Below are positions 1 through 10,770 of a stretch of DNA of 22,294 nt, one piece after another. Each line of letters begins with the position of its first letter. The stretch's first letter is position 1. Under the pieces are notes generated by a model. The model had not been told where the DNA came from. It saw only the letters and a program-made list of their open reading frames with translations, and did not search any database. Both the position numbers and the translations under genes were made by a program. The DNA is from Podaxis mareebaensis (Eukaryota > Basidiomycota > Agaricomycetes > Agaricales > Agaricaceae), in the NCBI GenBank assembly GCA_018524725.1, contig JAEUWP010000187.1, positions 1-22,294 on the forward strand, written 5' to 3'.

Positions 1-398
1 GTTATAGTCCATCTTATTCTTCAGATGAATTATATAAATCAACATGTAATAACTATTTTAAGCCAATTTACTGATGCTAAGGCTGAATGTAGCAGGCTGA
101 CATGCGTTGCTGAGATCCTCTGCTTGAGCCACTGTGGTCAATCCCAGCTTCAGGGAGCTGCGGGGATGAGTGGTGTCAGCATTTGGCTGCGGACAATATG
201 AGTGCGCCACCTGCCTTGATGTTCCATCTTTTCGCTCATAGAAAAGCGTTATTTCAGGCTCTGAGAGAGCAAAACTCTTGAGGTCCAGGGTGCGTGAAGA
301 ACGTTCTTGTTGGTAAGAGCGCCACGGAGTCGATTGGTGGTACCATCGGTCTTCTTGCTGGCGAGGGCCTCGCGATACAATGCTAACAAATCAGCCAT
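1..398 (-). pseudogene. N-terminal fragment resembling a fungal 2OG-Fe(II) oxygenase, cut by the window edge
   Basis: Reading the minus strand from an ATG at 398-396 gives MADLLALYREALASKK..., open for about 49 codons. Near position 300 the likely frame shifts, and a second frame reads SFALSEPEITLFYERKDG and later NACQPATF, ending at a stop near position 65. The order (start helix, then a LFY.KDG-like strand, then ACxPATF) resembles the N-terminus of a large fungal family of 2-oxoglutarate/Fe(II) oxygenase-like proteins; this is recognised from memory, not by search. A possible donor (gtaaat) follows the ATF segment, and KMDYN is readable at the window start, so the gene may continue to the left through an intron. 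The iron-binding core (HxD...H) would lie outside the window. The frameshift argues for decay, but a short unresolved intron cannot be excluded. Confidence 0.35.
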
Positions 399-794
399 CT
401 AGTTGCGTGGGCGACACCGAGAGGAAGGGTGATGAAACATTCTGCTTCGAACGCCTTTAAGTACAAGTTGTCTATGATTATGCCCTTTTTGCCTACTTGG
501 GTCAGATTTCTGTTTTGAGTCTCATTCAGGATTCAATCTCCTAGCATGAGAAGTCCTGGGATACATGGATGATGCATGGTGGATGTCTCGTTTATTACTG
601 CGACCAAACTCCGGCGCTAATGGATCAGCGCGAATCGGAGTTCTGAGTGGCAGCCAACAGGCTCAGCGGAAGTCCAGATAGCAAGATCGATATACGTAAA
701 GAGAGCACCACTGTGACTGCGTGTGCAGCCTAAATCGGAAGCCAGAAGGAACGAAGTCGTCGGACGGAGAATAATATAATAGGCATTCGAGCAT

Positions 795-1079
795 TGTCAC
801 AAGAGCTCATTAAGTAAATAGTAGGCCCAAACCATCCGCTCAACCTCGGCGACGATGGATGAAGCTTTGGAGCCCCACACTAAGGGGATCTACTACCGAC
901 CGCGTGTGTAATAGCATTTCCCCATGGAGGATTTATCTCACAGATGGAACTGACCGACAGTGACGATAGGCCGCTGGTGCGCGCTGGTCAATGTCAGCAG
1001 TCAGTTGCCAGTTGCCTTGGGTGGCCGTGGCCCCACCAAAAAAATTTGGATGTGTCACAAGAACTCATTAAGTACATAG
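795..1079 (+). repeat. Pair of 27-nt direct repeats
   Basis: The 27-nt units at 795-821 and 1053-1079 match at 25 of 27 positions, both starting TGTCACAAGA and ending ATAG. They are 258 bp apart. No terminal structure or coding content links them to a known element. Confidence 0.5.
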
Positions 1080-2194
1080 GTAAATAAATTGCGAAGTGTG
1101 ACATGATACATCCCGTTAGTTGACGTCATTCACATGATGCGGTCTATGCAGGGACAGCATCATTGATCATCGACTGTGCATCGTGGATCGTCGCCTATCG
1201 GAATATTGTTGGGGAAGGAAATAGCATTGCGAGAGAAGGGCATGCCCTGAATCAGGCAGGGCCTAAGAATGCATATGTCAGAATCAGATCGAAGACTGGA
1301 ATGAGCCTCAGGGTATTGATTGGGGCAAAACAAGTTCTATTGCGCCTAGGTTGCGGTAAATGGCGGCGACGTAGAAGGGGGTCCATCCATTACGACTCAA
1401 AAAGAGCTATGAATCAATCCTTCCCTGAACGTCAAAGAAGTTACCAAAAGAACCCCAAGTCTTTCGGCATTGCAGACGTGCAGGAGTACAGCGGGACGAG
1501 GGAATGGATGCGTCCATACACAAGGGGACTGTCCCTAATCGTTAAGCGCTCAAATTTCCAGCACTTGGTTCTGAGATCCAGCTTGCGGGTCTTCGAAGTG
1601 TAGGCTTGACCTCACGTCAGTAAGGGCGTTGTGCCCTCGACTTGGCCTTGGCTGATAGTGGAGCATCAGCAGAGAAGGGCACACATATTGGCTAAGGCTT
1701 GCCGAGAACCGGAATGTGTGGGGTGGCGCTGAGAGGCTAAAGAACAGGAATAAGTGCATAAAAATGGGGCGGTTTTGGAGTGGCTGTGACTGGTCATGGT
1801 CCCACCGGCAGAATATCTATCCTCAGCACAGCAACATCATGTGCTAAAGAGTGTTCAGGCCGATTGATATCATGCGGTCATTGCGTGCAGACTTGTTCTG
1901 TCGCACACATGGACTGACCAGCACTCAACGCATCCCGAGCGGCCAAACAGGCTGCCGAAGGCGGAAGAGAGCTAAAAAAAGGCAGGGTGGGAGAGAACAA
2001 ATTTGCCGTGAGTGAGAGCGGGGAACCACTGAATTGGAAATTCAAAACCGGTCTGCAATGTCGTACAGTAACATACATACTAGGAGGGCAATGCTGAGGC
2101 AAGGAGGCTGTGATCGAAAAATTGGGAAAATGAGATGAAATTCACGTGGAGGGAATATTGCTTGCTTGGGAAACCTGTCATCTTCCCTCGGCTC

Positions 2195-2278
2195 CCTCAT
2201 CATCCTGCTTTGATTCCCCTCTTTGACTCTCGACACTCTCTCATTCTCTTCTTCTTACCTCCATCGTCTTCGGCGCAC
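2195..2278 (+). promoter_or_regulatory. Pyrimidine-rich leader before the oxysterol-binding-protein gene
   Basis: The bases just upstream of the ATG at 2279 are a run of C and T (for example ctctctcattctcttcttct). Such CT-rich tracts are common around transcription starts of well-expressed fungal genes. No clear TATA box is visible. The exact start of transcription is not determined. Confidence 0.35.
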
Positions 2279-4221
2279 ATGGCAAAGGACGCATACAATG
2301 AGAACGATCATGTCGTCGTAGAGGAGGACTCTTCCGAGCCACCCGTCACAGTACCAGACGCTGGCGACACAGGCGAGGGCGGGAAGCTCAAGATGATTGT
2401 ACAGCTGGTCAAGAAGTGTTTGGGTGTGAAGGATATTGCCACTATGTACGTTCCTTCCGACATCGCCCAAATTAGTCGGCTGATCGTACGCGAACGCAAT
2501 CACAAAGGCGGTTGTCCCTACCAGCGTCGCTACTTGAGCCGATTCCTAACCTAGAATACTGGCACTACCTTGACCGACCCGACCTCTTTGCTGCGTTGAG
2601 TGCCAAGTAATCCTTCGTTCCTGTTCAATTTACTGATCCTTGATGATAGTATTAATGACTCCGAGTTTCCCTTCGAGCGTATGCTTGCCGTCGTGAGGTT
2701 TGCCTTCACAAAGGATCTCAAGTTCGTGGTGCGTTATGCGTTACCAGGAAATGCCATCACATAGGAGACGAGGACTTATAATGACATGTAGCATGGCAAA
2801 GTCTGCAAGCCCTATAACTCTGTCTTGGGCGAGCACTTCCGCGCACACTGGGACGTTCCCCCTGTCGCCTATTCTGATGATACATCACAAGCGCCCATAC
2901 CCCTCACTCACACCACGATCACCCCCGAAGCTGCCGTCTATACGTCCGAAACTGCCAGCATCCGGAGTGGCAGGAGCTCCAAGAGCACCCGCAGCGGCTT
3001 TAGCGCCCTCTCGAAAGGCAAATCCTCCACACTCGCTACGTCCATCGAAGCCAACGTGGCAGCTCAAATGTCTAATCTTAGCCTCGGCAATGACAATAAT
3101 TCAGAACGACTACGAGTTGTTTATGTCACCGAGCAAATCTCTCATCACCCGCCAGTGTCTGCCTATTACGCCTCGTGCCCCAAGAAACACCTGGAGATGC
3201 TTGGTATTGATCAAATCTCGGCAAAGGTCTCCGGAACAACAGTCAAGGTGTCGCCCGGCCAATACAATCAGGGGATATTTGTCAATATCACAGGCGGGTT
3301 TGGAGAAGGCGAACGCTATCACATTACGCATCCAGTAGCATCCGTGAACGGGATATTGAGAGGGAGTTTCTACGTCACCGTAAGCGAGTCGACTATCATC
3401 ACGTGTACAGGCGGCAAGCACGGAACGAAGTTTAGGGCGATTATCGAGTATAAAGAGGAGGTGAGTAGTATCTTGACTGTTGAACACCTTCAGAAGGTTC
3501 ACAAACACGCACCCTACAGTCCTGGCTCGGAAAGGCACACTTCCTAGTGGACGGTGTGATCCATACGGTCCACGAAGGCGAGACAGAACACGAAGAATGG
3601 ACAAAGGTCAAACACGTACCTACGAATCGTGTCGTTGCGGTCTTTGACGGCACATGGCGCGGTCATATTCGCTGGCGACGAGTCGGTGCGGGCTCATACC
3701 CCAATGCACTATCGTCGTCGGCCTCTTCCCCCTCCCCTTCACATGAACACTTGCCCGTGCCCCAGCTACCCTCACACGCTGCCTCACGCGCGGATGTCTC
3801 TCACTCGGACAGCGAGTACTCGACTCTGATTGATATTTCGACGTTGCGTGTCGTACCGAAGGAGGTGCGACCATTGGAGAAGCAGTTGCCACATGAGAGT
3901 AGGAAGCTTTGGCGGAACGTGACGGATAACTTGTTGAAGAAAGAGTACTCTGAAGCTACCAAAGAGAAGGTGGCGATTGAACAGAGGCAAAGAGACGAGG
4001 CAGCTGAACGGAAGAGGAAAGGGATTGAGTGAGTCAAGGTCTCCTTTTCAATGAGACTTGCTTAACTGATAGCGTAATGTTTTAGGTTTATCCCTAAATA
4101 TTTTGAGAAGGATATCTCTGCTGGATATGCTAAACTCACGGAGGAAGGTTGGAAAGCTGTGAAGGAGGAGCTTGAAGAGTCTTTGCCTTCTTGCGTTGAG
4201 GCTAATAGGCTCGCTCCTTGA
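2279..4221 (+). CDS. Oxysterol-binding-protein-related lipid transfer protein (six exons)
   Basis: Model: join(2279-2445, 2508-2606, 2650-2728, 2792-3460, 3520-4028, 4086-4221); all five introns are GT-AG, 43-63 nt, and all phases agree, giving 552 aa. The protein is a lone lipid-binding ORD domain without a PH domain. Visible hallmarks are LSLPASLLEPIPNLEYWHY after intron 1, HGKVCKPYNSVLGEHFRAHW (about residues 116-135), the family fingerprint EQISHHPP (229-236), and the late RPLEKQLPHESRKLW motif followed by a charged helix. Family members carry sterols or phosphoinositides between membranes at contact sites, so this one probably acts in the cytosol. Two Ser-rich insertions interrupt the domain, one before EQISHHPP and one after WRGHIRWRRVG. 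Nothing in the gene looks broken. It is convergent with the Rpt6 pseudogene downstream. The nearest yeast relatives are probably Kes1/Osh4-type proteins. Confidence 0.93.
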
Positions 4222-4522
4222 TGATCTCTCATTCTTTGTACTAGCTACTTTACGACCACCGCTTTATGATATACCACGTTTATGTCGCCTTATCATCCTA
4301 TTTGTTTACCGATTTCCCTGCTTCTTTAGCGATCTATCATAGCAGTAATTCACCCCCTTGTATAACTAACTGGGGCAAGATTATCCACCTTCGAGTGTCT
4401 ATCTCTCATTAATCAAAGGTCCAAAATGCGGATGTTCCGAGAGTTGATTGAGTTGGTCTTCTCACGAATCATGGCAGCACACAAAGGATATGGATTGAGG
4501 TCGAATGTGTATAGTACAATGA
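4222..4522. other. Convergent 3' regions between the oxysterol-binding gene and the Rpt6 pseudogene
   Basis: This 300-bp stretch is AT-leaning and has no ORF of note. It probably contains the 3' untranslated region of the oxysterol-binding gene. I see no strong hairpin or repeat. Confidence 0.5.
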
Positions 4523-5838
4523 CTATGAGAACAACTTGTTGACGGATGTATTCCTTTCCTGGTTCTTCTTCAACACCTACATGCGACATGGATGAGCCGG
4601 CGGGTCGTGTGAAGCGGACTCGAAAAAGAAATGAACCTTAGCAACGGCAAATTCAAAGTCCTCCTGCGTAACGTGTTGCCTCCGTTCTCGTAGAGTATAC
4701 ATGCCTGCTGGCGACATCCACACCAACTCAACAAAATAAGAAGGACCCACCTGCTCCCGTGCAAATACCACGGACTTCAGCACCCGAACACTGTTCCACC
4801 TCCTCCAGCAATGTGCGAAGGTTGATCCGTGTTGCAGTGACACCTATTGCTGCATATCAACATATAGTCATCGTCTTCTGAAGGAACCAGCTCACCTTTC
4901 AAGAGTGAATATGAGGGCTTGATACACGCGCCCCGGGGTCTGAGGGAGGGAACTCAATCTTAACAACCAAGTCATAGAAATGCCAAATCAAGGATATCTG
5001 TTGCATGAGCGTTAAGGAGGGCGTTCAGAAAAGGAAGCTGGGATGACATACCAATACGGTTTGTGGCCATGATAACCTTGATGTCCTTCGGTGGCTCGAA
5101 ACCATCAAGCCTGTTCAAGAGCTCCAGCATTGTTCACGGCACCTCGAAGTGCACCTCTGCCACCTCCACTCTCTCTCCACGTGAACTTCCAATCAAACTG
5201 ATTCCGTCCGTGAAAAATGTTACTCGGTGCGTGTTCTCATGCCATAACGATGAGCTCTCGAACCATACGACTTCCCCCGTCGATGTATTTCTGTACGAGC
5301 TCACTTCCGCTGACACGGATCAACTGAGTCGGCCTCGCTTGGCAAGATTCTGTGGATTGTATACGAGTCCGAACGAAGCCGACTCGTCGCCTGGGATTCA
5401 GAGCGTCGACCTCGATGTCCGAGTCAACGTCCACAACTAGAAAAGGCAGTCAAATCGCTAGCCATGCAACCTCCGGTAAAGTCGATTAGTCGAAAATAGG
5501 TACTGTATTTGCCCTCAGGCTGCACCTTCACGAGCACCTTGTTCCTCCACATCACTTTCACAATATTTCCGACATAACTTCCAGGCCCTTGCAGTGGTTG
5601 TAGTTCATCTCTTAGGGGCCCCGCAGGCTGTCGCTAGGTGAGAGGGTAAGTTCTAATGGTCCACAGATCGAAAGAATGAAAAGCATACCTCGAGCATTCA
5701 GCGCATTCCGCTGCGCCGCCAAACACCATAAATTCTGCGTTTCCGGTTGATGAAGAGTTCTACAACTTCTGTTTTCGCCTGATAGTACTTTTTAACGCCA
5801 GCAGGTGCAACCCGGGCTTTCACTGCAACGGTGGCCAT
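4523..5838 (-). pseudogene. RPT6: Pseudogene of 26S proteasome regulatory ATPase subunit Rpt6 (PSMC5/SUG1)
   Basis: Minus-strand fragments in the correct order match Rpt6: MATVAVKARVAPAGVKKYYQ (from 5838), [16 protein letters not shown] and [12 protein letters not shown] (about 5500-5625), [35 protein letters not shown] (about 5240-5320), [20 protein letters not shown] (about 5060-5130), [45 protein letters not shown], and the C-terminus VLKKNQERNTSVNKLFS ending at 4523. Intact Rpt6 is an AAA ATPase of the proteasome base. Here the frame is broken by several frameshifts and by at least three TGA codons at conserved Arg sites. The segment joining the OB-fold end to IRVSG, which should hold the Walker A motif GPPGTGKT, is missing near 5320-5330. 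Remnant introns survive (for example between AK and VLKK, and before GMYTL), so this is a DNA-level duplicate rather than a processed copy. A functional copy should exist elsewhere in the genome. Confidence 0.88.
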
Positions 5839-6088
5839 AGGTGTAGATATGGGGATGGTGTAAATTGAATTTCCGTTGGCATTGTGTGTGATGTGACCAG
5901 GGCGTGACAAATGATTCAAAAGTGCAGTCTCCAAGTACATACCCTTTGCGGCGACAGAAGTTCAGGTTGACATTGATAACAAATATATGCTCTGTGCAGG
6001 AGAGGGAAAGACATAAAAAGAAGTGAAGAGGATGGAATATAATACAAGGCAAGAGCAGATGAAGCATCAGAGTACATAGGCGAAATGT
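5839..6088. other. Spacer between the NACHT-WD40 gene and the Rpt6 pseudogene
   Basis: Only short shadow ORFs are present. The stretch would contain the former promoter of the Rpt6 copy and the 3' untranslated region of the NACHT-WD40 gene, both on the minus strand. No element could be identified. Confidence 0.4.
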
Positions 6089-9000
6089 CTATGCTGCGGA
6101 GACTACATTCAGAATCACTATGAGGCCAGAACCATACCCCAAACAGGCTTTGTCACCAGAAAATACACATGATGTAGCTGTGCGATAGGGAGCGGGGATC
6201 CAGGTGTGGCAATGTGGATTGATCATCCAGTGACGGTCATCAGATAATGAAATGGGAAGGGGAGAGGGCCGGAGAAGGGGCTCAGCACTGGGCGAGCCGC
6301 TCACCGGAATGAGGGGAACTTTTGAGGCCAAGTTCCAAATTTTAACAACTCCAACATATGATGCAATAACTTGCTTATCATCATGCGAAAAAGCAACAGA
6401 TGACACCCAATTTGTGTGGCCCTCGAATTTGGCTTCCAACTCGCCTGTCCTCGCATTCCAAATCCTGACCGTCTGATCGTCCGATCCGGAGACAACTCGT
6501 GTGTCGTCATGCGAAAAAGCAACAGATGTCACCGAACCCGTGTGGCCCCTTAAATCGGCTTCCAATTCGCCTGTCCTAGTATTCCAGATGCTCATTGTCT
6601 GATCATCTGATCCGGAAATGACTCGCGTGTCATCATGTGAAAAAGCAAGAGATATCACCCCATATGCGTGGCCCTCGAATTTGGCTTTCAACTCGCCTGT
6701 CCTCGTACTCCAAGTCCTGACCGTCCGATCCTCCGATCCGGAGGCAACTCGCATGTCATCATGCGAAAAAACAACAGATGTCACCGAATCCGTGTGGCCC
6801 TCAAATTGAGCTTCCAACTCGCCTGTCCTCGCATTCCAAATCCTGACTGTTTGATCATCCGATCCGGAGACAACTCGCTTATCGTCATGCGAAAAAGCAA
6901 CAGATTTCACTGAATTCGTATGGCCCTCGAATTTGGCTTCCAGCTCACCCGTCCTTGCATTCCAAATCCTGACCATCTGATCATGCGATCCGGAGACAAC
7001 TCGCATGTTGTCACGCGAAAAGGCAACAGATGCCACTGGACGCGCGTGGCCCTCGACGTCGGCTTCCAAACCACCTGCCCTCGCATTCCAAATCCTGATC
7101 GTCTGATCAGCCGATCCAGAGACAATGCGTGCATCGTCATGCGAAAACGCAACAGATGTCAACCAAAGTGTATGGCCCTCGAATTTGGCTTCCAACTCGC
7201 CTGTCCTCATATTCCAAATCCTGACCATCTGATCTTCTGACCCAGAGACAACTCGCTTGTCGTCATGCGAAAAAGTAACAGTTGTCACGTCATTCATGTG
7301 GTCCTCGAATTTGGCTTCCAACTCGCCCGTCCCCACATTCCAAATCCTGACTGTCCCATCACCCGATCCGGAGACAACTCGCGTGTTGTCACGCGAAAAA
7401 GCAACAGAATTCACTGAACTTCCATGGCCCTCGAATTTGGCTTCCAACTCGCCTGTCCCTGCATTCCAAATCCTGACAGTACAATCATGCGATCCGGAGA
7501 CAACTCTTACGCTGTCATGCGAAAAAGCTACGGATGTCACCTCATTCGTGTGGCCCTCGAATTTGGCTTCCAACTTGCCCGTCCTTGCATTCCAAATCCT
7601 GACCGTCTGATCATACGATCCAGAGACAACCCGCTTGTCATCATGCGAAAATGCAACAGATCTCACGCCACGCGTGTGGCCCTCGAATTTGGCTTCCAGC
7701 TCGCCTGTCTTTGCAATCCAAATCCTGACCGTCCGATCGTCCGATCCAGAGACAACTCGCGCGTCATCATGCGAAAAAGCAACAGATCTCACGCAACGCG
7801 TGTGGCCCTCGAATTTGGCTTCCAACTCGCCTGTCCTCGCATTCCAAATCCTGACCATCCAATCACCCGATGCGGAGACAACGCGCGTATCGTCATGTGA
7901 AAAAGCAGCAGAATGGGCCACTGAGTTTCCACCGATGCAGAGTTCCATTGGTCCCCATGAATCAGGTAGACCCAGTATAACCTTTGGTCCCTGCTTCACC
8001 TGCGCACCATAGATTTGACGCATCAATGACTTCTTGGGAATCCACGTGAACGCGGACCAATAAACCTCGAAGCAATTCTGCTGAATGCACCCGAAACTCA
8101 TCCGTAGAAAGTGACAGGCATCATCAACGAGCAATCGTAGATATTCGGTGTCTGCAGTTTGGACGCACTGCCATGGTGTTAGCACAAGAACTTTGCTTCC
8201 TCACTCTCAAGACTTACGGAGAGAGCCGCACTTGTATTCAGAAGCGAGTAGATTCCTGTTCTCAGTTCGTTGACCACGCTCAAACACTCCATCCAATGCA
8301 AAAGGTGGGCTTCCAGGAAGTCGCGCAGAGCAGCAATAAGGGATGTAATGACTGGGTGCCTCGAGTCCCAGACCTCGCTAAAATGTGCCGCCCAGTGAAT
8401 GCATGCATATTTGAGTGCCTCGGGAATTTTACTGGCATTTTCGGGTGGGTTTGTTCTGTCCATATGCGAAACGGTCAACTCTTCGGGGGTGTCACAGAGA
8501 TTATACCTGAGCGACGCATTCATGAGTTCCAGGCATTTGAGCGCAAGCTCTGCATGACCGTCGACGGGAACAAGCGGCGTGAACGGGGAAAAATGATTCG
8601 GCGGACAGCGTTTGGGGTCTGTGAGAAATTCTGGAAAGGACGCATGAAATGGAGTAACCGGGGCGTTTTCCTCGGCGGGAATATGAATAACAGAGTTGAG
8701 CGGTGACAAATACGTTTTTGGCTCTGATATATTGCTCAACGCGGAAAGGGCATTGATTGATAACGGACGTCGGAGAAATACGACGAACGAAAGGAGGGTC
8801 TTCATATGGGGCAATACTCTTTCTTCCTGATCATCGGAGACTTGCTTGAGTATACCTCCGTAGAGCTTGTCGATGGTCGAGGTTTGTTGGTGGCTCCATG
8901 CACGCTTTGCTAAGAACGTGAGGCGCTGCTTGTAAAGGTTCTTGCCATCTTGAATATAGCGCCGTGCCGTAGATGCGTAGATGAAAAGTTTCCCAGAGTC

Positions 9001-10770
9001 TTTGACTATTTGGGACAATTCGTTGTCTGGTGGCCATCCATCCTCGTTATCAGGATCATAGTCCCTCTTGATCTCGGCAAGTGACACCTCCAAATACATT
9101 CGAATGTCCTTCTCCACTACGTCCTTCTCGATCTCATGAAGCAAGAAAGTGTCATGAGGACGCCGCGACGATTTGAAGGCGGAAGTAATGAGATAGTCGG
9201 CTCTGCTGACAAGAAGGAACTTGAGGGGAAGGCTTGGTGCGGAGTTGAGAATAAGCTTGATGAGACGGTAGACAATGTGAAGGTCTGCACACTCGTCGAG
9301 AGCATCGATGACAACAATCTTGTAAACCGCGACCTGGCCTTTAACGGCGGTCTGTAATGGGTCACAAATGAGGGTTTGAAACTGCTCTCCTAGGTCGTTC
9401 GACTCCACGAGATCTGGTTCTTCCTCGAGGGTTTGCGCGATGCCGGCCGTGAGAGCAGGTGAACCCTTGGTAAGGTGGTATGCCATACCTGGGATGATGA
9501 GGCGCGGATTACTGGTTTTCTCTGAGGCCCGAGAACAAAAGAAACTCGCCCCAAGCATCTGCCGTTTGTCCAGGAGCTCGCAAAATGACTGAGCGATCGT
9601 CGACTTTCCGATGCCCGCCATCCCGACGAGCCAATACACCTTGGGGCGTTGCGCATCAGGGGCCCAGTCTTCCAACGTTTTGAGGACATTAACACGTGTA
9701 CCAGGCATACATCCTGTAGGATCGCCATAGGCAGAGCGACGAGTTTTATACGAAGCGCTCTCGGGCCGAAGTTTGTCAATCGAGCCTGTTGTAATGTGAG
9801 GATTCCAAGTTGATATTCTCATACAGGCAGAGTAGCTTACGGGACTTTAGCAGCTGCGGATGGAATATGAGGGCTGATCATACTTCCTCAAACACAAAAA
9901 TACTTACCTGCAACATACTCTGTACGGTTACATTGGTGTGCAACTGTATATCGATCTGCAGAACGCAATGAGCACCATGCACACGCAAGCATGCTCATAG
10001 TTTGTACACGGAGGTTGAATACATACCAGGAAGAGATCGCAGACACTGTTGAGGTCTCTCAACACCCTTTGTATCGTTCCGGCATCCTTCGATACATCGG
10101 CAATGTGGGTCGGTAACGATCAATCTCGCAAGTGCTGGATAATTTCAACCAAGCGCTCAATAGCTCTATGGGATCGCCGGCGAGAAATCAGCTACGATCG
10201 TATGAGGTGAGGCCGATACACACGCGGAGAAACTTCGAACTCTCCCTTCGATCACCTTCAATCCGCCTTCTTCCTTGTATCGTTGCACGAGTAATAAGAT
10301 AGCGTTGGATCTTTTCTCAAGTGTTGTTAAGTCCTCCTTATTTGTTGATACTCCCTGCCAAGAAGAATTCAATGACACGAATAGGATAGAAATGGGTTAC
10401 GCACATCGAAGATTTTGTAAATGGTCCAGAATCCGGCCGCGGCAGCTTTCAAGGGTAGGCAGAGGTCAGAACATTCCTTGAGACCTTCTGCTACGACCAC
10501 CAATCCATGAAGGGCTGTGCTGCCTACTGCTTTTGCTTTCTCGAGCGATGTTTGTGGGTTTTGCTGAGGTTCTGGGACGACATCCAGATATTGGTTACCA
10601 GAGGCAGGTGCAGGTGTTTGGACTATTTGGAGAACTTGAGGGGTGGTGGGAGCGCGGGGAGGTGTTTCAGCACTTTGGGCATGAGGAGCCGGAGGGGCTG
10701 CAAGCACGGGGACGCTTGCGACGGGTTTATCTCGCTTTTTCCTTTTGAGACGTCTCAGATATGAGAACAT
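6089..10770 (-). CDS. NACHT-WD40 STAND protein (NLR-like), seven exons, with an in-frame TGA in exon 3
   Basis: Model on the minus strand: exons 10770-10405, 10354-10220, 10191-10027, 9955-9908, 9853-9841, 9785-8218, 8167-6089; all introns GT-AG, phases consistent, 1457 codons. Residues 1-20 are basic, about 25-70 are Pro/Ala-rich, and 75-240 form a helical region (LKECSDLCLPLKAAAAGF, then KDAGTIQRVLRDLNSVCDLF) like the bundle-type N-termini of Agaricomycete STAND proteins. The NACHT NTPase has Walker A GMAGIGKST (297-305) and Walker B IVVIDALDEC (399-408). Thirteen WD40 repeats occupy about 847-1387. Such proteins are nucleotide-driven switches; in Podospora, relatives (HET-E/D) control heterokaryon incompatibility, so a role in self/non-self recognition is inferred. 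Odd points: a TGA at 10122-10120 (codon 191), with the frame and homology-like helices continuing beyond it, and a 13-nt microexon. The gene is either freshly inactivated or uses an intron I did not resolve. Confidence 0.85.
6302..7924 (-). repeat. Tandem array of 13 WD40-coding units, 126 bp each
   Basis: The array encodes thirteen consecutive 42-residue units of the form SVAFSHDD.RVVSGS.D.T, then VRIWNARTGELEAKFEGHT. The spacing is exactly 126 bp (for example the same motif at 6439 and 6565). Units are nearly identical outside a few positions: the two residues after GHT (RC, RG, NE, SS, ND, LW, RP, NS, DS, YG, GS, NW), the residue after HD or HDD, and the residues around the SGSxDx loop. 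The last unit is degenerate (SHDDKQVIASYVGVVKIWN). This high internal identity with hypervariable surface positions is the pattern described for fungal NLR WD40 repeats. Confidence 0.92.
10120..10122 (-). other. In-frame TGA inside the third exon of the NACHT-WD40 gene
   Basis: Exon 10191-10027 is 165 nt and keeps phase with both neighbours. Its 24th codon reads TGA, preceded by LVEIIQHLRD and followed in the same frame by SLPTHIADVSKDAGT. No GT-AG pair with good consensus removes only this codon. A CGA (Arg) ancestor would give TGA by one C-to-T change. Confidence 0.65.

Larger units (their letters stand above)
399..2278. other. Intergenic stretch without a convincing gene
   Basis: Six-frame reading shows only short ORFs with no recognisable motif; the longest (1163-1603, plus, 146 codons) has low-complexity, unstructured composition and I do not support it as a gene. 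The stretch holds a 27-nt near-identical direct repeat (795-821 and 1053-1079). The last 80 bases before 2279 are strongly pyrimidine-rich and probably belong to the promoter and 5' leader of the oxysterol-binding-protein gene. Confidence 0.5.

Noticed and set aside
1163..1603. 146-codon plus-strand ORF
   Set aside because: Its translation has no motif, includes a run of arginines and has no plausible start context or splice partners. I consider it chance.
2825..3338. Overlapping plus- and minus-strand ORFs in other frames of the oxysterol-binding gene
   Set aside because: The spliced frame with EQISHHPP explains the region; the others have no family signal.
5063..5440. 125-codon plus-strand ORF
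   Set aside because: It lies antisense to clear Rpt6 pseudogene segments (for example SGSELVQKY) and is a shadow of them.
6618..8012. Several repetitive plus-strand ORFs
   Set aside because: They are antisense shadows of the WD40 repeat array and inherit its 126-bp periodicity.
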